Below are positions 22,484 through 34,595 of a stretch of DNA of 64,000 nucleotides, piece after piece. How positions within the stretch are numbered: position 1 is the stretch's first letter; each line of letters begins with the position of its first letter. A program made the position numbers and the translations under genes. The DNA is from Mycetocola reblochoni REB411 (GTDB lineage Bacteria > Actinomycetota > Actinomycetes > Actinomycetales > Microbacteriaceae), in assembly GCF_900163835.1 (NCBI RefSeq), contig NZ_FUKR01000032.1, positions 1-64,000 on the forward strand, in the 5' to 3' direction. Under the pieces are notes generated by a model. It made no database searches and had not been told where the DNA came from. It worked only from the letters and a program-made list of their open reading frames with translations.

Positions 22484-23129
22484 GGCGCTCCAAACGGGTC
22501 TCGATGCGGCTCTGTGCGGCCGAGAGCACGAGGCAGATCAGCCAGTAGACCAGTGCCGCCTCGATGTAGAGGGCGAGGAACTCCTGGGTGAAGGCCGCGA
22601 TCTTCTGGGCCTCCCTGAACAGCTCCGTGACCATGATCATGGAGGCCAGGGAGGTGTCCTTGACGAGCGAGATGAAGGTGTTCGACAGCGGCGGGACGCT
22701 CACCCGTGCCGCCTGCGGGAGGATCACCCGCGTCAACGTCTGCCGGCGGCCGAGTCCGATCATGAACGCCGCCTCCCACTGCCCGCGCGGCACCGACAGG
22801 ATCGCCGCCCGGATGGTCTCGGCACCGTAGCCACCGACGTTGAGGGTGAACGCGATCACGGCGGACGGCCACGCGTCCAGCGTCCAGCCGAGGTTGGGCA
22901 GGCCGTAGAAGATCACGAACAGCTGCACGAGCAGCGGCGTGCCCCTGATGACGGAGATGAATGCCCTGGCCGGCCAGCGCAGCCACCGCGATGGCGACAT
23001 CCGGGCGAGCGCGACGACCACCGCGAGCACGAGTCCGAAAGCGAACGACACCAGCGCAAGCGGAATCGTGCCGGTGATCGCGCCGAGCGCGATGGGGCCG
23101 AGCGAGTCGAGGAACAGGCTCAGGTCCAC
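22473..23129 (-). CDS. Polar amino acid (probably cystine) ABC transporter permease
   Basis: 218 residues from GTG 23129. Hydrophobic with about five membrane segments and the HisM/GlnP-type signature around FVIFYGLP, NVGGYGAETIRAAILSV and the EAA-like loop RRQTLTRVILPQAARV. One permease gene only, so the transporter probably uses a homodimer. It lies between the lipoprotein and ATPase genes. Confidence 0.85.
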   Translation of the reverse strand: MDLSLFLDSLGPIALGAITGTIPLALVSFAFGLVLAVVVALARMSPSRWLRWPARAFISVIRGTPLLVQLFVIFYGLPNLGWTLDAWPSAVIAFTLNVGGYGAETIRAAILSVPRGQWEAAFMIGLGRRQTLTRVILPQAARVSVPPLSNTFISLVKDTSLASMIMVTELFREAQKIAAFTQEFLALYIEAALVYWLICLVLSAAQSRIETRLERHVA

Positions 23130-23180
23130 GCGGGCACCGCCGGTCCTGTCGGCGACGGCGACGGCGACGGACGGTGCGGA

Positions 23181-23993
23181 CTACTCACTCACGTCCTCGC
23201 CGAAGTACTTCTCGCCGAGCTCGGCGAGCACGCCGTCGGCGCGGAGCTCGGCCAGGGCGTCGTCGACCGCGGCGACCAGCTCCTCGCTCCCGCCGGGGAA
23301 GGCGAGTGCGCTGCGGGACGGCTCGTCCGACTCTGCGACGATTCGCAGGCCGCGGTCACCGGAGTTCTTCTGGTCGTCGAGCACGGTGAGCTTGTCGTTG
23401 ATCGTCGCGTCGACGCGGCCCTGGCTGAGCAGCTCGGCGGCCTGGGCCCAGCCCTCCACGCCCTCCACGGTCGCGCCGTACGACTCCGCGAGGGTGTACC
23501 AGTTGCTCGTCAGCGACTGGGCGAGGGTCTTGCCCTCGATGTCGTCGAAGCCGGAGATGTCGTCCGTGCCGTCGGCGACGACGAGGACGCCGGGGGACAC
23601 CGAGTAGGGGGTGCTCAGGGTGTACTTCGCCTCGCGTTCGTCGTTGATGGACACCTGGTTGGCGATGACGTCGATCCTGCCGGCGTCCAGCGCGGCGAAC
23701 AGCGCGTCCCACTGCGTCTCGTCGAACTCGGCCGTGACGCCGAGCTTCTCGGCGACGGCGGTGATCACCTCGACGTCGTAGCCGGTGAGGTCGCCGCTGC
23801 CGTCCTCGTGGAAGCTGAACGGGCGGTATGTCCCCTCCGTACCGACGCGGAGGACCCCCGCCTCGGTGATCTGCTCGAGGGTGAGGCCGCCCGCGGGCGT
23901 CGCGGCGTCGTCGGACTGGCCCGAGCATGCGGCGAGCCCGAGCAGCGAGCCGAGGACGACGGGGACGATGAGGGCGCGGCGAAGGCGTGACAT
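23181..23993 (-). CDS. Polar amino acid (probably cystine) ABC transporter substrate-binding lipoprotein
   Basis: 270 residues with a signal peptide ending in lipobox LAAC (about residues 20-23), then a family 3 solute-binding domain: [43 protein letters not shown]. It captures the amino acid outside the membrane for the permease 51 bases downstream. The spacer before the permease contains a short GGCGAC run. Cystine is the best guess from the TcyA/FliY-like sequence; another polar amino acid is possible. Confidence 0.85.
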   Translation of the reverse strand: MSRLRRALIVPVVLGSLLGLAACSGQSDDAATPAGGLTLEQITEAGVLRVGTEGTYRPFSFHEDGSGDLTGYDVEVITAVAEKLGVTAEFDETQWDALFAALDAGRIDVIANQVSINDEREAKYTLSTPYSVSPGVLVVADGTDDISGFDDIEGKTLAQSLTSNWYTLAESYGATVEGVEGWAQAAELLSQGRVDATINDKLTVLDDQKNSGDRGLRIVAESDEPSRSALAFPGGSEELVAAVDDALAELRADGVLAELGEKYFGEDVSE

Positions 23994-24195
23994 GGAACTC
24001 CTGGGTGTGTGGTGCGCGGATCGGCGCGTGGCGAGTCTAGGCGGAGCCGAGGGGACGTTCCACCGTGTGACGGGCTGTGACGAAGCCTCACCTTCCCGCG
24101 GACGGCGGCGTGACCGGGGCGTCGGCGTCCCGTCGTCGCCACGAGCGCGCGCTAAAGTTGTTCCGTCGATCTCTACTCACGGAAAGCAGGACCAG

Positions 24196-26163
24196 GTGCC
24201 CGACGGTTTTGAACTGTTCACCGACCGAGCCATCGTCGCCATGCGCGTCAACGGTGTACTGAAGGACCTGGCGGCCACCGTCACCGAGTCGGACACGGTC
24301 GAGCCGGTGACGATCGACTCCGAGGACGGGCTCAACATCCTGCGCCACTCGGCCGCCCACGTGCTCGCCCAGGCCGTGCAGCAGACGAACCCCGAGGCCA
24401 GGCTCGGCATCGGCCCGTTCATCACGGACGGCTTCTACTACGACTTCGACGTCGCCGAGCCCTTCACCCCCGACGATCTGAAGGTGCTGCAGAAGGCGAT
24501 GGAGCGCATCGTCAAGCAGGGCCAGCGCTTCGTCCGCCGCGTCGTCACCGAGGACGAGGCGCGACGCGAGCTCGCGTCCGAGCCATACAAGCTCGAGCTG
24601 ATCGGCCTGAAGGGATCCGCGGAGTCCGGAGGGGACAACGAGTCGGTCGAAGTGGGTTCGGGCGAGCTCACCATCTACGACAACGTCGACCCGAAGACGG
24701 GGGAGACGGTGTGGAAGGATCTCTGCCGCGGGCCGCACCTGCCCAGCACGCGGCTGATCGGCAACGGCTACGCGCTCATGCGCGTCGCGGCCGCCTACTG
24801 GAGGGGGTCGGAGAAGAACCCGCAGCTGCAGCGCATCTACGGCACCGCCTGGCCGACGAAGGACGAGCTTCGGGCGTACCAGACCCGTCTCGAGGAGGCG
24901 GCCAAGCGCGACCACCGCAAGCTCGGCGCCGAGCTCGACCTGTTCAGCTTCCCCGATGAGATCGGTTCGGGGCTGGCCGTGTTCCACCCCAACGGCGGCA
25001 TCATCCGCAACGAGATCGAGCAGTACATGCGCAAGCAGCTGCTGACGAACGGCTACGAGCTCGTCAACACCCCGCACATCACCAAGGGGCAGCTGTTCGA
25101 GACGAGCCAGCACCTGAACTGGTATCGCGACGGCATGTTCCCGCCGATGCACCTCGACGAGGAGCACGACGCCGAGGGCAACGTCACCAAGCAGGGCCAG
25201 GACTACTACCTGAAACCCATGAACTGCCCGATGCACAACCTCATCTTCCGGGCAAGGGGCCGCAGCTATCGCGAGCTTCCGCTGCGCCTGGCGGAGTTCG
25301 GCACGGTGTACCGCTACGAGAAGAGCGGCACCCTCGCCGGCCTGACCCGCGTGCGCGGCCTGACCCAGGACGACGCCCACATCTACACCACGCCGGAGCA
25401 GGTGAAGGGCGAGGTCGCCCGCCAGCTCCAGTTCGTGCTCGAGACGCTGCGGGGCTACGGCCTCGACGACTTCTACCTGGAGCTGTCCACGAAGGACCCG
25501 GAGAAGTACGTCGGCTCGGACGCGATCTGGGACGAGGCGACCGAGACACTGCGCGAGGTCGCCGTCGAGTCGGGGCTCGAGCTCGTCGCCGACCCGGGGG
25601 GCGCCGCGTTCTACGGCCCCAAGATCTCCGTCCAGGCGCGCGACGCGATCGGCCGCACCTGGCAGCTGTCGACCGTGCAGCTCGACTTCAACCAGCCGGA
25701 GCTGTTCGACCTGCAGTACACGGCCGCGGACGGCTCGCGTCAGCAGCCCGTCATGATTCACCGCGCACTGCTCGGCTCCGTCGAGCGCTTCTTCGCCATC
25801 CTGCTCGAGCACTACGCCGGAGCGTTCCCCGTCTGGCTGGCCCCCACCCAGGTGGTCGGCATCCCCGTGGCGGCGGAGTACGGGCCGTACCTGGACGGAA
25901 TCGTCGAGCGTCTGCGCGCGGCGGGCGTCAGGGCGCACGTGGACCACTCCGACGACCGCATGCCGAAGAAGATCCGGACCCACACCAAGGCGAAGGTGCC
26001 GTTCCAGCTGATCGCTGGAGAAGAGGACAGGGCGGCCGGCTCCGTCAGCTTCCGCTTCCGCGACGGCAGCCAGCTGAACGGCGTTCCCGTCGACGACGCC
26101 ATCACGCGGATCGTCGACGCGATCGCCGAGCACGCCCAGATCACCACCGCTTGGCAGGGCTGA
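24196..26163 (+). CDS. thrS: Threonyl-tRNA synthetase
   Basis: 655 residues from GTG 24196, which gives the usual actinobacterial N-terminus [11 protein letters not shown] and a TGS domain. It charges tRNA-Thr with threonine. Visible in order: TGS, the editing domain with [10 protein letters not shown] and later [10 protein letters not shown], the class II core with motif 2 ([19 protein letters not shown]) and motif 3 near [11 protein letters not shown], and the anticodon-binding domain. TAAAGT at 24153-24158 is a possible -10. Followed at once by the HIT-protein gene, the same order as in mycobacteria. Confidence 0.96.
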   Translation: MPDGFELFTDRAIVAMRVNGVLKDLAATVTESDTVEPVTIDSEDGLNILRHSAAHVLAQAVQQTNPEARLGIGPFITDGFYYDFDVAEPFTPDDLKVLQKAMERIVKQGQRFVRRVVTEDEARRELASEPYKLELIGLKGSAESGGDNESVEVGSGELTIYDNVDPKTGETVWKDLCRGPHLPSTRLIGNGYALMRVAAAYWRGSEKNPQLQRIYGTAWPTKDELRAYQTRLEEAAKRDHRKLGAELDLFSFPDEIGSGLAVFHPNGGIIRNEIEQYMRKQLLTNGYELVNTPHITKGQLFETSQHLNWYRDGMFPPMHLDEEHDAEGNVTKQGQDYYLKPMNCPMHNLIFRARGRSYRELPLRLAEFGTVYRYEKSGTLAGLTRVRGLTQDDAHIYTTPEQVKGEVARQLQFVLETLRGYGLDDFYLELSTKDPEKYVGSDAIWDEATETLREVAVESGLELVADPGGAAFYGPKISVQARDAIGRTWQLSTVQLDFNQPELFDLQYTAADGSRQQPVMIHRALLGSVERFFAILLEHYAGAFPVWLAPTQVVGIPVAAEYGPYLDGIVERLRAAGVRAHVDHSDDRMPKKIRTHTKAKVPFQLIAGEEDRAAGSVSFRFRDGSQLNGVPVDDAITRIVDAIAEHAQITTAWQG

Positions 26164-26168
26164 GCCGG

Positions 26169-26705
26169 ATGACCGAGGTCGAAGACGGCGCACGCCTCCC
26201 CGGCGTCCCCGACGAGTTCCAGCGGCTCTGGACGCCGCACCGGATGGTCTACGTCGCCGACACCCACCAGCCGGAGCAGCACGAGTGCCCGTTCTGCTAT
26301 GCGCCCAGCCAGGACGACGAGAAGACGCTCATCGTCCACCGCGGCCGGCTCGCCTTCGTGGTGATGAACCTGTACCCGTATAACACCGGCCACCTGATGG
26401 TCCTGCCGTACCGGCACGTGGGGCTGTACAACGAGGCCACCCTCGAGGAGATCACCGAGATCGCCACGCTCACCCAGACGGCGATGAACGTGCTCGGCGA
26501 GGTCGCGCACAACGACGGCGTGAACATCGGGATGAACCAGGGCGCCATCGCCGGAGCCGGCATCGCCGGGCACCTGCACCAGCACATCGTCCCGCGGTGG
26601 GCGCAGGACTCGAACTTCTTCCCCATCATCGCGAAGACGAAGGCTCTCCCTCGGCTCCTCGGCGAGATGAGGGCGGACCTGGCCGCGGCCTGGCCGAGCC
26701 CCTGA
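26169..26705 (+). CDS. HIT-family nucleotide hydrolase/phosphorylase (Ap4A phosphorylase type)
   Basis: 178 residues from ATG 26169. It has the HIT triad HLHQHIVPRW with catalytic His, and an N-terminal CPFC pair. HIT proteins act on dinucleoside polyphosphates. The mycobacterial protein encoded directly after thrS (Rv2613c) is an Ap4A phosphorylase, and the gene order here is the same, so that activity is the best guess. Starts 5 bases after thrS, surely co-transcribed. Confidence 0.85.
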   Translation: MTEVEDGARLPGVPDEFQRLWTPHRMVYVADTHQPEQHECPFCYAPSQDDEKTLIVHRGRLAFVVMNLYPYNTGHLMVLPYRHVGLYNEATLEEITEIATLTQTAMNVLGEVAHNDGVNIGMNQGAIAGAGIAGHLHQHIVPRWAQDSNFFPIIAKTKALPRLLGEMRADLAAAWPSP

Positions 26706-26755
26706 GCCCCGCCGTCGCGCGGATCACACCCCTGCACACCGACTAAGATGAAGGC

Positions 26756-27650
<895 letters not shown>

Positions 27651-27661
<11 letters not shown>

Positions 27662-28274
27662 CGCCGTCCCGCGGATCGGGGTCCTCGCACTCCAGGGCGA
27701 CGTCCGTGAGCACCTCGCGGTCCTCACCCGGCTGGGTGCGGCCGCGGTGCCCGTGCGTCGTCCGGACGAGCTGGCCGCGGTCGACGGCCTCGTCATCCCC
27801 GGAGGCGAGTCCAGCGTGATGGACAAGCTCACCCGGCTGTTCGGGATGCGCGAGCCCCTGCGCGAGGCGATCGCGGCCGGACTGCCCGTCTACGGGACCT
27901 GCGCGGGGCTGATCATGCTCGCGGACCGCCTCGCCGACGGGATCTCCGGCCAGCAGACGCTCGGCGGACTCGACATCACGGCCAGGCGCAACGCGTTCGG
28001 CTCGCAGCTGGACTCGTTCGAGACGGACCTCGCCGTGCCCGATCTCGGTCCGGAGCCCGTGCACGCGGTGTTCATCAGGGCGCCGCTCGTCGACGAGGTC
28101 GGCATGGGCGCGCGGGCGCTGGCGACGCTGGCCGACGGTCGCGTGGTCGCCGTCGCCCAGGGAGCGCTGATCGCCACATCGTTCCACCCCGAGGTCACCG
28201 GGGACACCCGGTTCCACGAGCTGCTGCTCACGCGCGTCGCCGAGCGCGCGGGGCGGACGGCCGCGGCCTCGTAG
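27651..28274 (+). CDS. pdxT: Pyridoxal 5'-phosphate synthase glutaminase subunit PdxT
   Basis: 207 residues from GTG 27651, inside the end of pdxS, which gives the family N-terminus [15 protein letters not shown]. Class I glutaminase with nucleophile in [20 protein letters not shown] substrate loop and the His/Glu pair in SFHPEVTGD. It releases ammonia for PdxS in the PdxST complex. Overlap with pdxS suggests translational coupling. Confidence 0.95.
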
Positions 28275-28310
28275 ACTAGTCACACTTTCCAGACGCAGCA
28301 GAGGGAGCAC

Positions 28311-29069
28311 ATGTCCGGTCACTCCAAGTGGGCAACGACCAAGCACAAGAAGGCCGTCATCGACCAGCGCCGTGCCAAGTCGTTCGCCAAGCTCATCAAG
28401 AACATCGAGGTCGCCGCGAAGATCGGCGGAGCCGACCTGTCCGGCAACCCCACCCTGCAGGACGCGGTCCAGAAGGCCAAGAAGACCTCCGTCCCCAACG
28501 ACAACATCGACAGGGCCATCAAGCGCGGCGCCGGTCTCACCGGCGAGGTCATCGACTACACGAGCATCATGTACGAGGGTTACGCCCAGGCCGGAGTCGC
28601 GCTCATGGTCGAGTGCCTGACCGACAACAAGAACCGTGCCGCAGCGGAGGTCCGCACGGCGATGACCCGCAACGGCGGCACCATGGCCGACCCGGGGTCG
28701 GTCGCGTACAACTTCGCGCGCAAGGGGCTCATCGTCGTTCCGGCCGAGGGCACCAGCGAGGACGACGTCCTCGCCGCGGTGCTCGATGCCGGCGTCGAGG
28801 AGGTCACCGACGAGGGTGAGACCTTCGAGGTCGTCGTCGACACCGCCGACCTCGTCGCGGCGCGCACCGCGCTTCAGGAGGCGGGGATCGACTACGACTC
28901 CGCCGACGTGGCCTTCGTGCCCAACCTTAAGGTCGAGATCGACGCCGAGACGGCGCGCAAGGTGCTCAAGCTCATCGACGCGCTCGAGGACAGCGACGAC
29001 GTGCAGAACGTCTACAGCAACTTCGATCTCACCGCCGAGGCGCAGGCGGAGCTCGAGAACGAGGAGTAG
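28311..29069 (+). CDS. YebC/PmpR family (TACO1) protein
   Basis: 252 residues, typical for the family, starting [15 protein letters not shown], the YebC hallmark. These proteins bind DNA or the ribosome and help regulation or translation of difficult sequences; the exact role here is unknown. GAGGGAGC precedes the start. It directly precedes ruvCAB, the common arrangement. Confidence 0.93.
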   Translation: MSGHSKWATTKHKKAVIDQRRAKSFAKLIKNIEVAAKIGGADLSGNPTLQDAVQKAKKTSVPNDNIDRAIKRGAGLTGEVIDYTSIMYEGYAQAGVALMVECLTDNKNRAAAEVRTAMTRNGGTMADPGSVAYNFARKGLIVVPAEGTSEDDVLAAVLDAGVEEVTDEGETFEVVVDTADLVAARTALQEAGIDYDSADVAFVPNLKVEIDAETARKVLKLIDALEDSDDVQNVYSNFDLTAEAQAELENEE

Positions 29070-29075
29070 GCGGGC

Positions 29076-29696
29076 GTGGCCCGGCGCATCCTCGGCATCG
29101 ACCCCGGCCTGACCAGGTGCGGGGTCGGCGTCATCGAGGTGGGGCCGGACCGGCGCGCACACCTCGTGCACTACGGGGTGATCCGCAGCGGCTCCGACGA
29201 GCCGATCGAGCAGCGGCTCCGCCAGATCGGCACGGGGATCGACGAGGTGATCGAGGGGTTCGCCCCCGACGCGGTCGCCGTCGAGCGGGTGTTTGCCCAG
29301 CACAACCTCCGGACGGTCATGGGCACGGCCCAGGTCAGCGGGCTGGCGCTCTACGCCGCAGCGACGAGGGGCATACCGGTCGCCCTGCACACCCCGAGCG
29401 AGGTGAAGGCGGCCGTCACCGGCTACGGCTCGGCCGAGAAGCGCCAGGTGCAGACGATGGTCGCCAAGATCCTCCGGCTCGACGAGTTGCCCTCCCCGGC
29501 CGACGCGGCGGACGCCCTCGCCCTCGCGATCTGCCACTCCTGGCGCGGCGGGGCGCTCCCGTCGCCGACCCGACCTGACACGGGTGATCGGGGAGCGGGC
29601 GTGGGGTCCACCGGCTCGGGGGAGACCCCGGCGCAGCGGGCCTGGCGCGCGGCGGAGCGGGCATCGTCGTCGGCACGCCGTAGGCTGGAACGGTGA
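29076..29696 (+). CDS. ruvC: Crossover junction endodeoxyribonuclease RuvC
   Basis: 206 residues from GTG 29076. It resolves Holliday junctions delivered by RuvAB. Catalytic acidic residues are visible in [16 protein letters not shown] and [27 protein letters not shown] is also conserved. It has a C-terminal extension of about 40 residues beyond the usual end, rich in Gly, Ser and Arg. Overlaps ruvA by 4 bases. Confidence 0.95.
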   Translation: MARRILGIDPGLTRCGVGVIEVGPDRRAHLVHYGVIRSGSDEPIEQRLRQIGTGIDEVIEGFAPDAVAVERVFAQHNLRTVMGTAQVSGLALYAAATRGIPVALHTPSEVKAAVTGYGSAEKRQVQTMVAKILRLDELPSPADAADALALAICHSWRGGALPSPTRPDTGDRGAGVGSTGSGETPAQRAWRAAERASSSARRRLER

Positions 29697-30307
29697 TCTC
29701 CTCCCTCACCGGAACGGTGCGTTCGGCCGCCGGCTCCCTCCTCGTCATCGACGTCCACGGCGTCGGATACGCGGTCAACGTCACCCCCGCGCACGTCCTC
29801 GCCGTTCGCGTCGGCCACGAGACGACGGCGTTCACGGAGCTGATCGTCCGCGAGGACTCCTTGACGCTCTTCGGGTTCGAGGACGCCGCCAGGGTGGAGC
29901 TGTTCCGCATCCTCATCGGTGTGACGGGCGTCGGCCCGAAGTCGGCCCTCGGGATCCTCGCCGAGCTCGATCCCGCCGACATCCACCGCGCGGTGGTGGC
30001 GGAGGACGCGAAGCCGTTCACCCGCGTCAGCGGCATCGGGCCGAAGACCGCGAAGCTCATCGTCGTCTCGCTCGCGGGCAAGCTGGGCGCGTTCCAGGGG
30101 GAGCACACTCCCGAGTCGCCGTCACCGGCCGCGGTCGACGAGATCCTCGAGGCGCTCGTGTCCCTCGGCTGGTCGGAGCGCGAGGCCCGTCCCGCGCTCG
30201 ACGCGGTCGTGGCCGCGCACCCCGCGATCGCCGCGGATGACACCGCCGCGCTGCTTCGGCTGACACTGGTCGCCCTCAGCGGACGCGGGCGGGGGGCGCG
30301 CGCATGA
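29693..30307 (+). CDS. ruvA: Holliday junction branch migration protein RuvA
   Basis: 204 residues, GTG start. N-terminal OB fold ([12 protein letters not shown]), two helix-hairpin-helix motifs ([12 protein letters not shown] and [12 protein letters not shown]) and the C-terminal RuvB-binding domain. Binds the junction and loads RuvB. Overlaps ruvC and ruvB by 4 bases each. Confidence 0.95.
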   Translation: MISSLTGTVRSAAGSLLVIDVHGVGYAVNVTPAHVLAVRVGHETTAFTELIVREDSLTLFGFEDAARVELFRILIGVTGVGPKSALGILAELDPADIHRAVVAEDAKPFTRVSGIGPKTAKLIVVSLAGKLGAFQGEHTPESPSPAAVDEILEALVSLGWSEREARPALDAVVAAHPAIAADDTAALLRLTLVALSGRGRGARA

Positions 30308-31305
30308 GCGACGCCGTCACCGATCCGCACGCGGGCTCCGCGGCGGAGATCGCGTTCGAGGGGGCGCTTCGCCCGTCGACGCTCGACGAGTTCGTCGGGC
30401 AGTCGAAGGTGCGCGGCCAGCTGAAGCTCCTGCTCACCGCGGCCACGTTGCAGGGCCGCACCCCCGACCACATCCTCCTGGCCGGCCCTCCCGGCCTGGG
30501 AAAGACCACTCTGTCGATGATCGTCGCCGAGGAGACGGGGAAGCCGCTGCGGATGTCCAGCGGACCGGCGATCCAGCATTCGGGTGACCTCGCCGCCGTG
30601 CTGTCGAGCCTGACCCCCGGCGAGGTCCTGTTCATCGACGAGATCCACCGCATGGCGCGCTCGGCGGAGGAGATGCTCTACCTGGCGATGGAGGACTTCC
30701 GGATCGACATCATGGTCGGCAAGGGCGCGGGCGCCACCTCGGTGCCGCTCGAGCTGTCGCCGTTCACCCTCGTGGGCGCGACGACGCGGTCGGGCCTGCT
30801 TCCGAACCCGCTCAGGGACCGCTTCGGCTTCACCGCGCACCTCGAGTTCTACGCGACGGAGGAGCTCGAGCAAGTCGTCGCGCGCGCCGCCGCCCTCCTC
30901 GGTGTCGACCTCGCCTCCGACGGCGTCCACGAGATCGCCTCGCGCAGCAGGGGGACGCCGCGCATCGCGAACCGGCTGCTCCGCCGCGTCCGCGACTTCG
31001 CCCTCGTGCACTCCGAGCGGGCCGACATCTCCGCGGTGCGCGGTGCGCTCGAGCTGTACGACGTCGACGAGCGCGGCCTGGACCGCCTCGACCGCGCCGT
31101 CATGGAGACGCTGCTCACCCGATTCGCCGGAGGCCCCGTCGGGCTCGGAACCCTGTCGATGTCGGTGGGGGAGGAGCCCGAGACGGTGGAGAGCGTCGTC
31201 GAGCCGTTCCTCGTCAGGGCCGGGCTCATCGCGCGGACGCCGCGCGGTCGCATCGCCACGGCCGAGGCCTGGAGGCACTTCGGGATGGCGCAGCCGTCGT
31301 CGTGA
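30304..31305 (+). CDS. ruvB: Holliday junction branch migration helicase RuvB
   Basis: 333 residues, AAA+ motor of branch migration. Walker [11 protein letters not shown], Walker [10 protein letters not shown], sensor I GATTRSG, and a winged-helix C-terminus ending at [18 protein letters not shown] overlaps ruvA. Last gene of the ruv operon; a new promoter for yajC follows. Confidence 0.96.
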   Translation: MSDAVTDPHAGSAAEIAFEGALRPSTLDEFVGQSKVRGQLKLLLTAATLQGRTPDHILLAGPPGLGKTTLSMIVAEETGKPLRMSSGPAIQHSGDLAAVLSSLTPGEVLFIDEIHRMARSAEEMLYLAMEDFRIDIMVGKGAGATSVPLELSPFTLVGATTRSGLLPNPLRDRFGFTAHLEFYATEELEQVVARAAALLGVDLASDGVHEIASRSRGTPRIANRLLRRVRDFALVHSERADISAVRGALELYDVDERGLDRLDRAVMETLLTRFAGGPVGLGTLSMSVGEEPETVESVVEPFLVRAGLIARTPRGRIATAEAWRHFGMAQPSS

Positions 31306-31365
31306 ACCGCCGTCCGGGCCTGTCCTCCGACTCCGCCCGCCCCGGGTGTGGCAACGTCGGTGCCA

Positions 31366-31371
31366 TATACT
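31366..31371 (+). promoter_or_regulatory. Candidate -10 of the yajC-secDF operon
   Basis: TATACT in the ruvB/yajC intergenic region, five of six bases matching the -10 consensus in otherwise very GC-rich DNA. No convincing -35. It leaves a leader of about 60 bases before the yajC start. Confidence 0.45.
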
Positions 31372-31437
31372 GCCGGAGAACCCCCCGACCGACCCGATGA
31401 CAGCCGCGCCCCGCGGCCGAAAGGCTCACTTCTTTTT

Positions 31438-31764
31438 ATGGACATCATGCAGTACGCCATGCTGGCGATCCTCGCCGTTCTCATCTTCTTCATGTTCCGC
31501 AACGGCCAGAAGCGCAAGAAGGACCTCGCCGCCCTCCGGTCGAGCATCGTCCCCGGTGCGACGGTCATGACCAACTTCGGTCTGTTCGGCTCCATCGTCT
31601 CCATCGACGAGAACGAGAACAAGACCCAGCTCGAGATCGCCCCCGGCGTCGTCGTCGGCGTGCACAGCCAGGCCATCGCCCGCGTCGTCGACGATGTGCA
31701 GCAGCCCGCGGACGACATCATCGGCTCCGACGCGCCCAGCGACAACGACACCAAGAACAACTAG
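31438..31764 (+). CDS. yajC: Preprotein translocase accessory subunit YajC
   Basis: 108 residues from ATG 31438, which puts one membrane segment (about residues 5-22, ending MFRNGQKRKK) at the N-terminus as in YajC; longer in-frame starts would add an unlikely hydrophilic leader. The cytoplasmic part contains PGATVMTNFGLFGSI. It partners SecDF in Sec-dependent export; secD and secF follow. Confidence 0.9.
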   Translation: MDIMQYAMLAILAVLIFFMFRNGQKRKKDLAALRSSIVPGATVMTNFGLFGSIVSIDENENKTQLEIAPGVVVGVHSQAIARVVDDVQQPADDIIGSDAPSDNDTKNN

Positions 31765-31810
31765 TCAGCCGGACGGCCGTCAGCGCCGCCGAGAAGAGAA
31801 CAGAGCATTC

Positions 31811-33526
31811 GTGGCACCCACATCGTCGACGCCTGTCCGCCAGGCGAGGAAGACACTGACCTGGCTGGGGGCGTTGACCGCCGTCCTGGCGGCGGCACTC
31901 GTCGCGGGGGTGATCTGGAGCACCGCGAGCTGGGCTCCCAAACTCGCCCTCGACCTCGAGGGGGGCACCCAGGTGATCCTCTCGGCCAAGCTGTCCGAGG
32001 GTCAGCAGGTCTCGCAGGACCAGCTCAACCAGGCCGTGAGCATCATCAGGCAGCGCGTCGACGCCTCAGGCGTGTCCGAGGCGGAGATCAGCACCCAGGG
32101 TTCGAGCAACATCGTCGTCTCCATGCCGGGTGAGATCGACGACGCGACGCGCGAGCGGATCGAGTCGTCCGCGCAGCTGCAGTTCCGTCCGGTGATCGCC
32201 ACGAGCGCACCGGCGAACACCTTCGTCGGCGAGGACCAGGTCGAGACCCCGTACCCGACCCCTGACGACTCGATGGCCGACACGCCCTCGGCCGAGCCGA
32301 CGGACGCCAGCGACCCCAACTGGATCACCGAGCGGCTGAGCGCCGAGTTCCTCGCCTACAACTGCGCGGAGCCCACCGACGCGAGCGACGCGCCCGCCGA
32401 CGAGCCGCTCATCACCTGCGCGACGGACGGCACGGCCAAGTACCTCCTCGGCCCGGTCGAGCTCACCGGAGAGTCGATCACCGACGCCACGGCGGGGATC
32501 CAGTCGAACAGCCAGGGCGCCAGCACCGGCGTGTGGGGCGTCAACATCGTCCTCAACGGCCACGGCACCGAGGTCTTCGGCGACATCAGCCAGCGGCTGT
32601 ACGGCGCCGAGGCGCCGCAGAACCAGTTCGCCTTCGTCCTCGACGGTTCGGTCCTGTCCGCACCGAGCATGAACGGCCTGATCACCAACGGCAAGCCCAG
32701 CATCACCGGGTCCTTCAACCAGGACAGCGCGCAGGCCCTCGCCGACCAGCTCAAGTACGGCGCGCTCCCCATCAGCTTCACCGTGCAGTCCTCGGACACC
32801 ATCTCGGCGACGCTCGGTGACACGCAACTTCAGATCGGCCTCATCTTCGGCCTCATCGGACTCCTGCTCGTGGTCGTGTACACGCTGTTCCAATACCGGC
32901 TGCTCGGTTTCGTCACCATCGCCTCGCTCATCGTCGCCGGTGTCCTCACCTATCTCGCGATCGCACTGCTGTCCTGGCGTGAGGGGTACCGGCTCTCGCT
33001 CGCCGGCGTGGCGGGTCTGATCGTCGCGATCGGATTCACGGCGGACTCCTTCATCGTCTACTTCGAGCGCATCAGGGACGAGCTGCGCGACGGCAGGGGA
33101 CTGGAGTCGGCCGTCGAAGCGGGCTGGCGTCGCGCCAAGCGCACGATCTTCGCGTCGAAGGCCGTCAACCTGCTCTCCGCGGTGGTGCTGTACGTGCTCG
33201 CCGTCGGCAACGTGCGCGGCTTCGCCTTCACCCTCGGCGTGACGACGATCATCGACGTCATCGTCGTGTTCCTCTTCACCCACCCGATGATGCAGTTGCT
33301 GGCCAAGAGCCGCTTCTTCTCCAGCGGGCACCCGGCGACGGGGCTCGACCCCCACGCCCTCGGCGCGATCTACCGGGGCCGGGCGCAGTTCCGTGCACCC
33401 GACGCCTCGGTCAGCGCATCGAAGCGGCGCAGCAGCAAGCGCGAGGTGCAGCGCAGACAGACGATCGCGGAACGCAAGGCAGCCGAACTGGGGGACAACC
33501 GTCCCGAAGATGGGAAGGACTCCTGA
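31811..33526 (+). CDS. secD: Protein translocase subunit SecD
   Basis: 571 residues from GTG 31811. One N-terminal membrane segment, GLDLEGGTQ-like LDLEGGTQVIL motif, a large external P1-type domain, then five C-terminal membrane segments. An acidic Pro/Thr-rich insertion (about residues 130-210) within the external domain is typical of actinobacterial SecD. It uses the proton motive force to pull proteins out of the SecYEG channel. Its stop shares one base with the secF start. Confidence 0.94.
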   Translation: MAPTSSTPVRQARKTLTWLGALTAVLAAALVAGVIWSTASWAPKLALDLEGGTQVILSAKLSEGQQVSQDQLNQAVSIIRQRVDASGVSEAEISTQGSSNIVVSMPGEIDDATRERIESSAQLQFRPVIATSAPANTFVGEDQVETPYPTPDDSMADTPSAEPTDASDPNWITERLSAEFLAYNCAEPTDASDAPADEPLITCATDGTAKYLLGPVELTGESITDATAGIQSNSQGASTGVWGVNIVLNGHGTEVFGDISQRLYGAEAPQNQFAFVLDGSVLSAPSMNGLITNGKPSITGSFNQDSAQALADQLKYGALPISFTVQSSDTISATLGDTQLQIGLIFGLIGLLLVVVYTLFQYRLLGFVTIASLIVAGVLTYLAIALLSWREGYRLSLAGVAGLIVAIGFTADSFIVYFERIRDELRDGRGLESAVEAGWRRAKRTIFASKAVNLLSAVVLYVLAVGNVRGFAFTLGVTTIIDVIVVFLFTHPMMQLLAKSRFFSSGHPATGLDPHALGAIYRGRAQFRAPDASVSASKRRSSKREVQRRQTIAERKAAELGDNRPEDGKDS

Positions 33527-34524
33527 TGGTCAGCAACCTGACGTCGTTCGGTAACGACCTCTACACGGGCAAGCGCTCGATCAACTTCGTCGGCAACCGC
33601 AAGATCTGGTTCAGCGTCGCGATCGTCCTCGTGGTGATCTCCGTGCTCATCCCGGTCGCCCGTGGCGGCTTCAACTTCTCCATCGAGTTCACCGGTGGGT
33701 CGCAGTTCACCGTCTCCGGCGCGTCCAGCTCGGAGACGACGATCGCCACGACCGCGGTCGACGACGTCGTCTCCAATGCGAACGCCCGCGTCACGACTGT
33801 CGGCGACGGCGGCATCCGCGTGCAGACCGACCAGCTCACTGCCGACGAGACGCTGCAGGTGAGCCGTGCACTGGCCTCTGCCTACGACGTCGACGAGTCG
33901 GAGATCACGAACTCCTTCATCGGGGCGTCGTGGGGCCAGGACATCACCAGGCAGGCCCTTCTCGGGCTCGTCGTGTTCCTCGCCCTCGCGTTCCTGACCA
34001 TGGCGCTGTACTTCCGCACCTGGAAGATGTCGGCGGCGGCGATGATCGCGCTGCTGGACGTGCTCGTCATCACACTGGGCGTGTACGCGGCCTCCGACTT
34101 CGAGGTCAGCCCCGCCACGGTGATCGGGTTCCTGACAATCCTCGGGTATTCGCTCTACGACACGGTGGTGGTGTTCGACAAGATCAGGGAGAACACCACG
34201 GAGGATTCGGGGGAGCGCTCCAGCAGGACGTTCTCCGAGTCCGTCAACCTGGCGGTCAACCAGACCCTGGTCCGTTCGATCAACACCTCGGTGGTGGCCG
34301 CGCTCCCCGTGGCGGCGATCCTCGTCAGCGGCATCTTCATGCCCGGCGTCGAGACGCTGCGCGACATCGCCCTGTCCCTCCTCGTCGGAATCCTGGTGGC
34401 GACGTACTCGACGATCTTCGTCGCGGCGCCGCTGTACGCGCTCTTCCGTGAGAAGGAGCCGACGATCGCCGAGCGCGACGCGCGCGTACTGGCCGCACGC
34501 GAGAAGGCACTCGGAGAGAACTAG
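33526..34524 (+). CDS. secF: Protein translocase subunit SecF
   Basis: 332 residues with six membrane segments, the [11 protein letters not shown] motif after the first and the conserved [20 protein letters not shown] region. Partner of SecD. The operon ends here with a strong hairpin 11 bases downstream. Confidence 0.95.
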   Translation: MVSNLTSFGNDLYTGKRSINFVGNRKIWFSVAIVLVVISVLIPVARGGFNFSIEFTGGSQFTVSGASSSETTIATTAVDDVVSNANARVTTVGDGGIRVQTDQLTADETLQVSRALASAYDVDESEITNSFIGASWGQDITRQALLGLVVFLALAFLTMALYFRTWKMSAAAMIALLDVLVITLGVYAASDFEVSPATVIGFLTILGYSLYDTVVVFDKIRENTTEDSGERSSRTFSESVNLAVNQTLVRSINTSVVAALPVAAILVSGIFMPGVETLRDIALSLLVGILVATYSTIFVAAPLYALFREKEPTIAERDARVLAAREKALGEN

Positions 34525-34534
34525 GCCGCACGCG

Positions 34535-34570
34535 GCGAGCGGGGCGTGGAATGATCCACGCCCCGCTCGC
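34535..34570 (+). terminator. Hairpin after secF
   Basis: A perfect 16-bp stem (34535-34550 with 34555-34570) around an ATGA loop, just after secF. There is no long T run, as is common for actinobacterial terminators. It sits only 25 bases before the rel start codon, so rel must be transcribed from a promoter in or before it, or by readthrough. Confidence 0.8.
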
Positions 34571-34595
34571 GTCATACTTGTCAGAGGAGGTCACC

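Noticed and set aside
24088-26193. A 701-residue open frame on the minus strand opposite thrS
   Set aside because: It is antisense to a clear threonyl-tRNA synthetase, has the Val/Arg/Asp/Leu-rich composition of GC-rich shadow frames and no recognisable domain.
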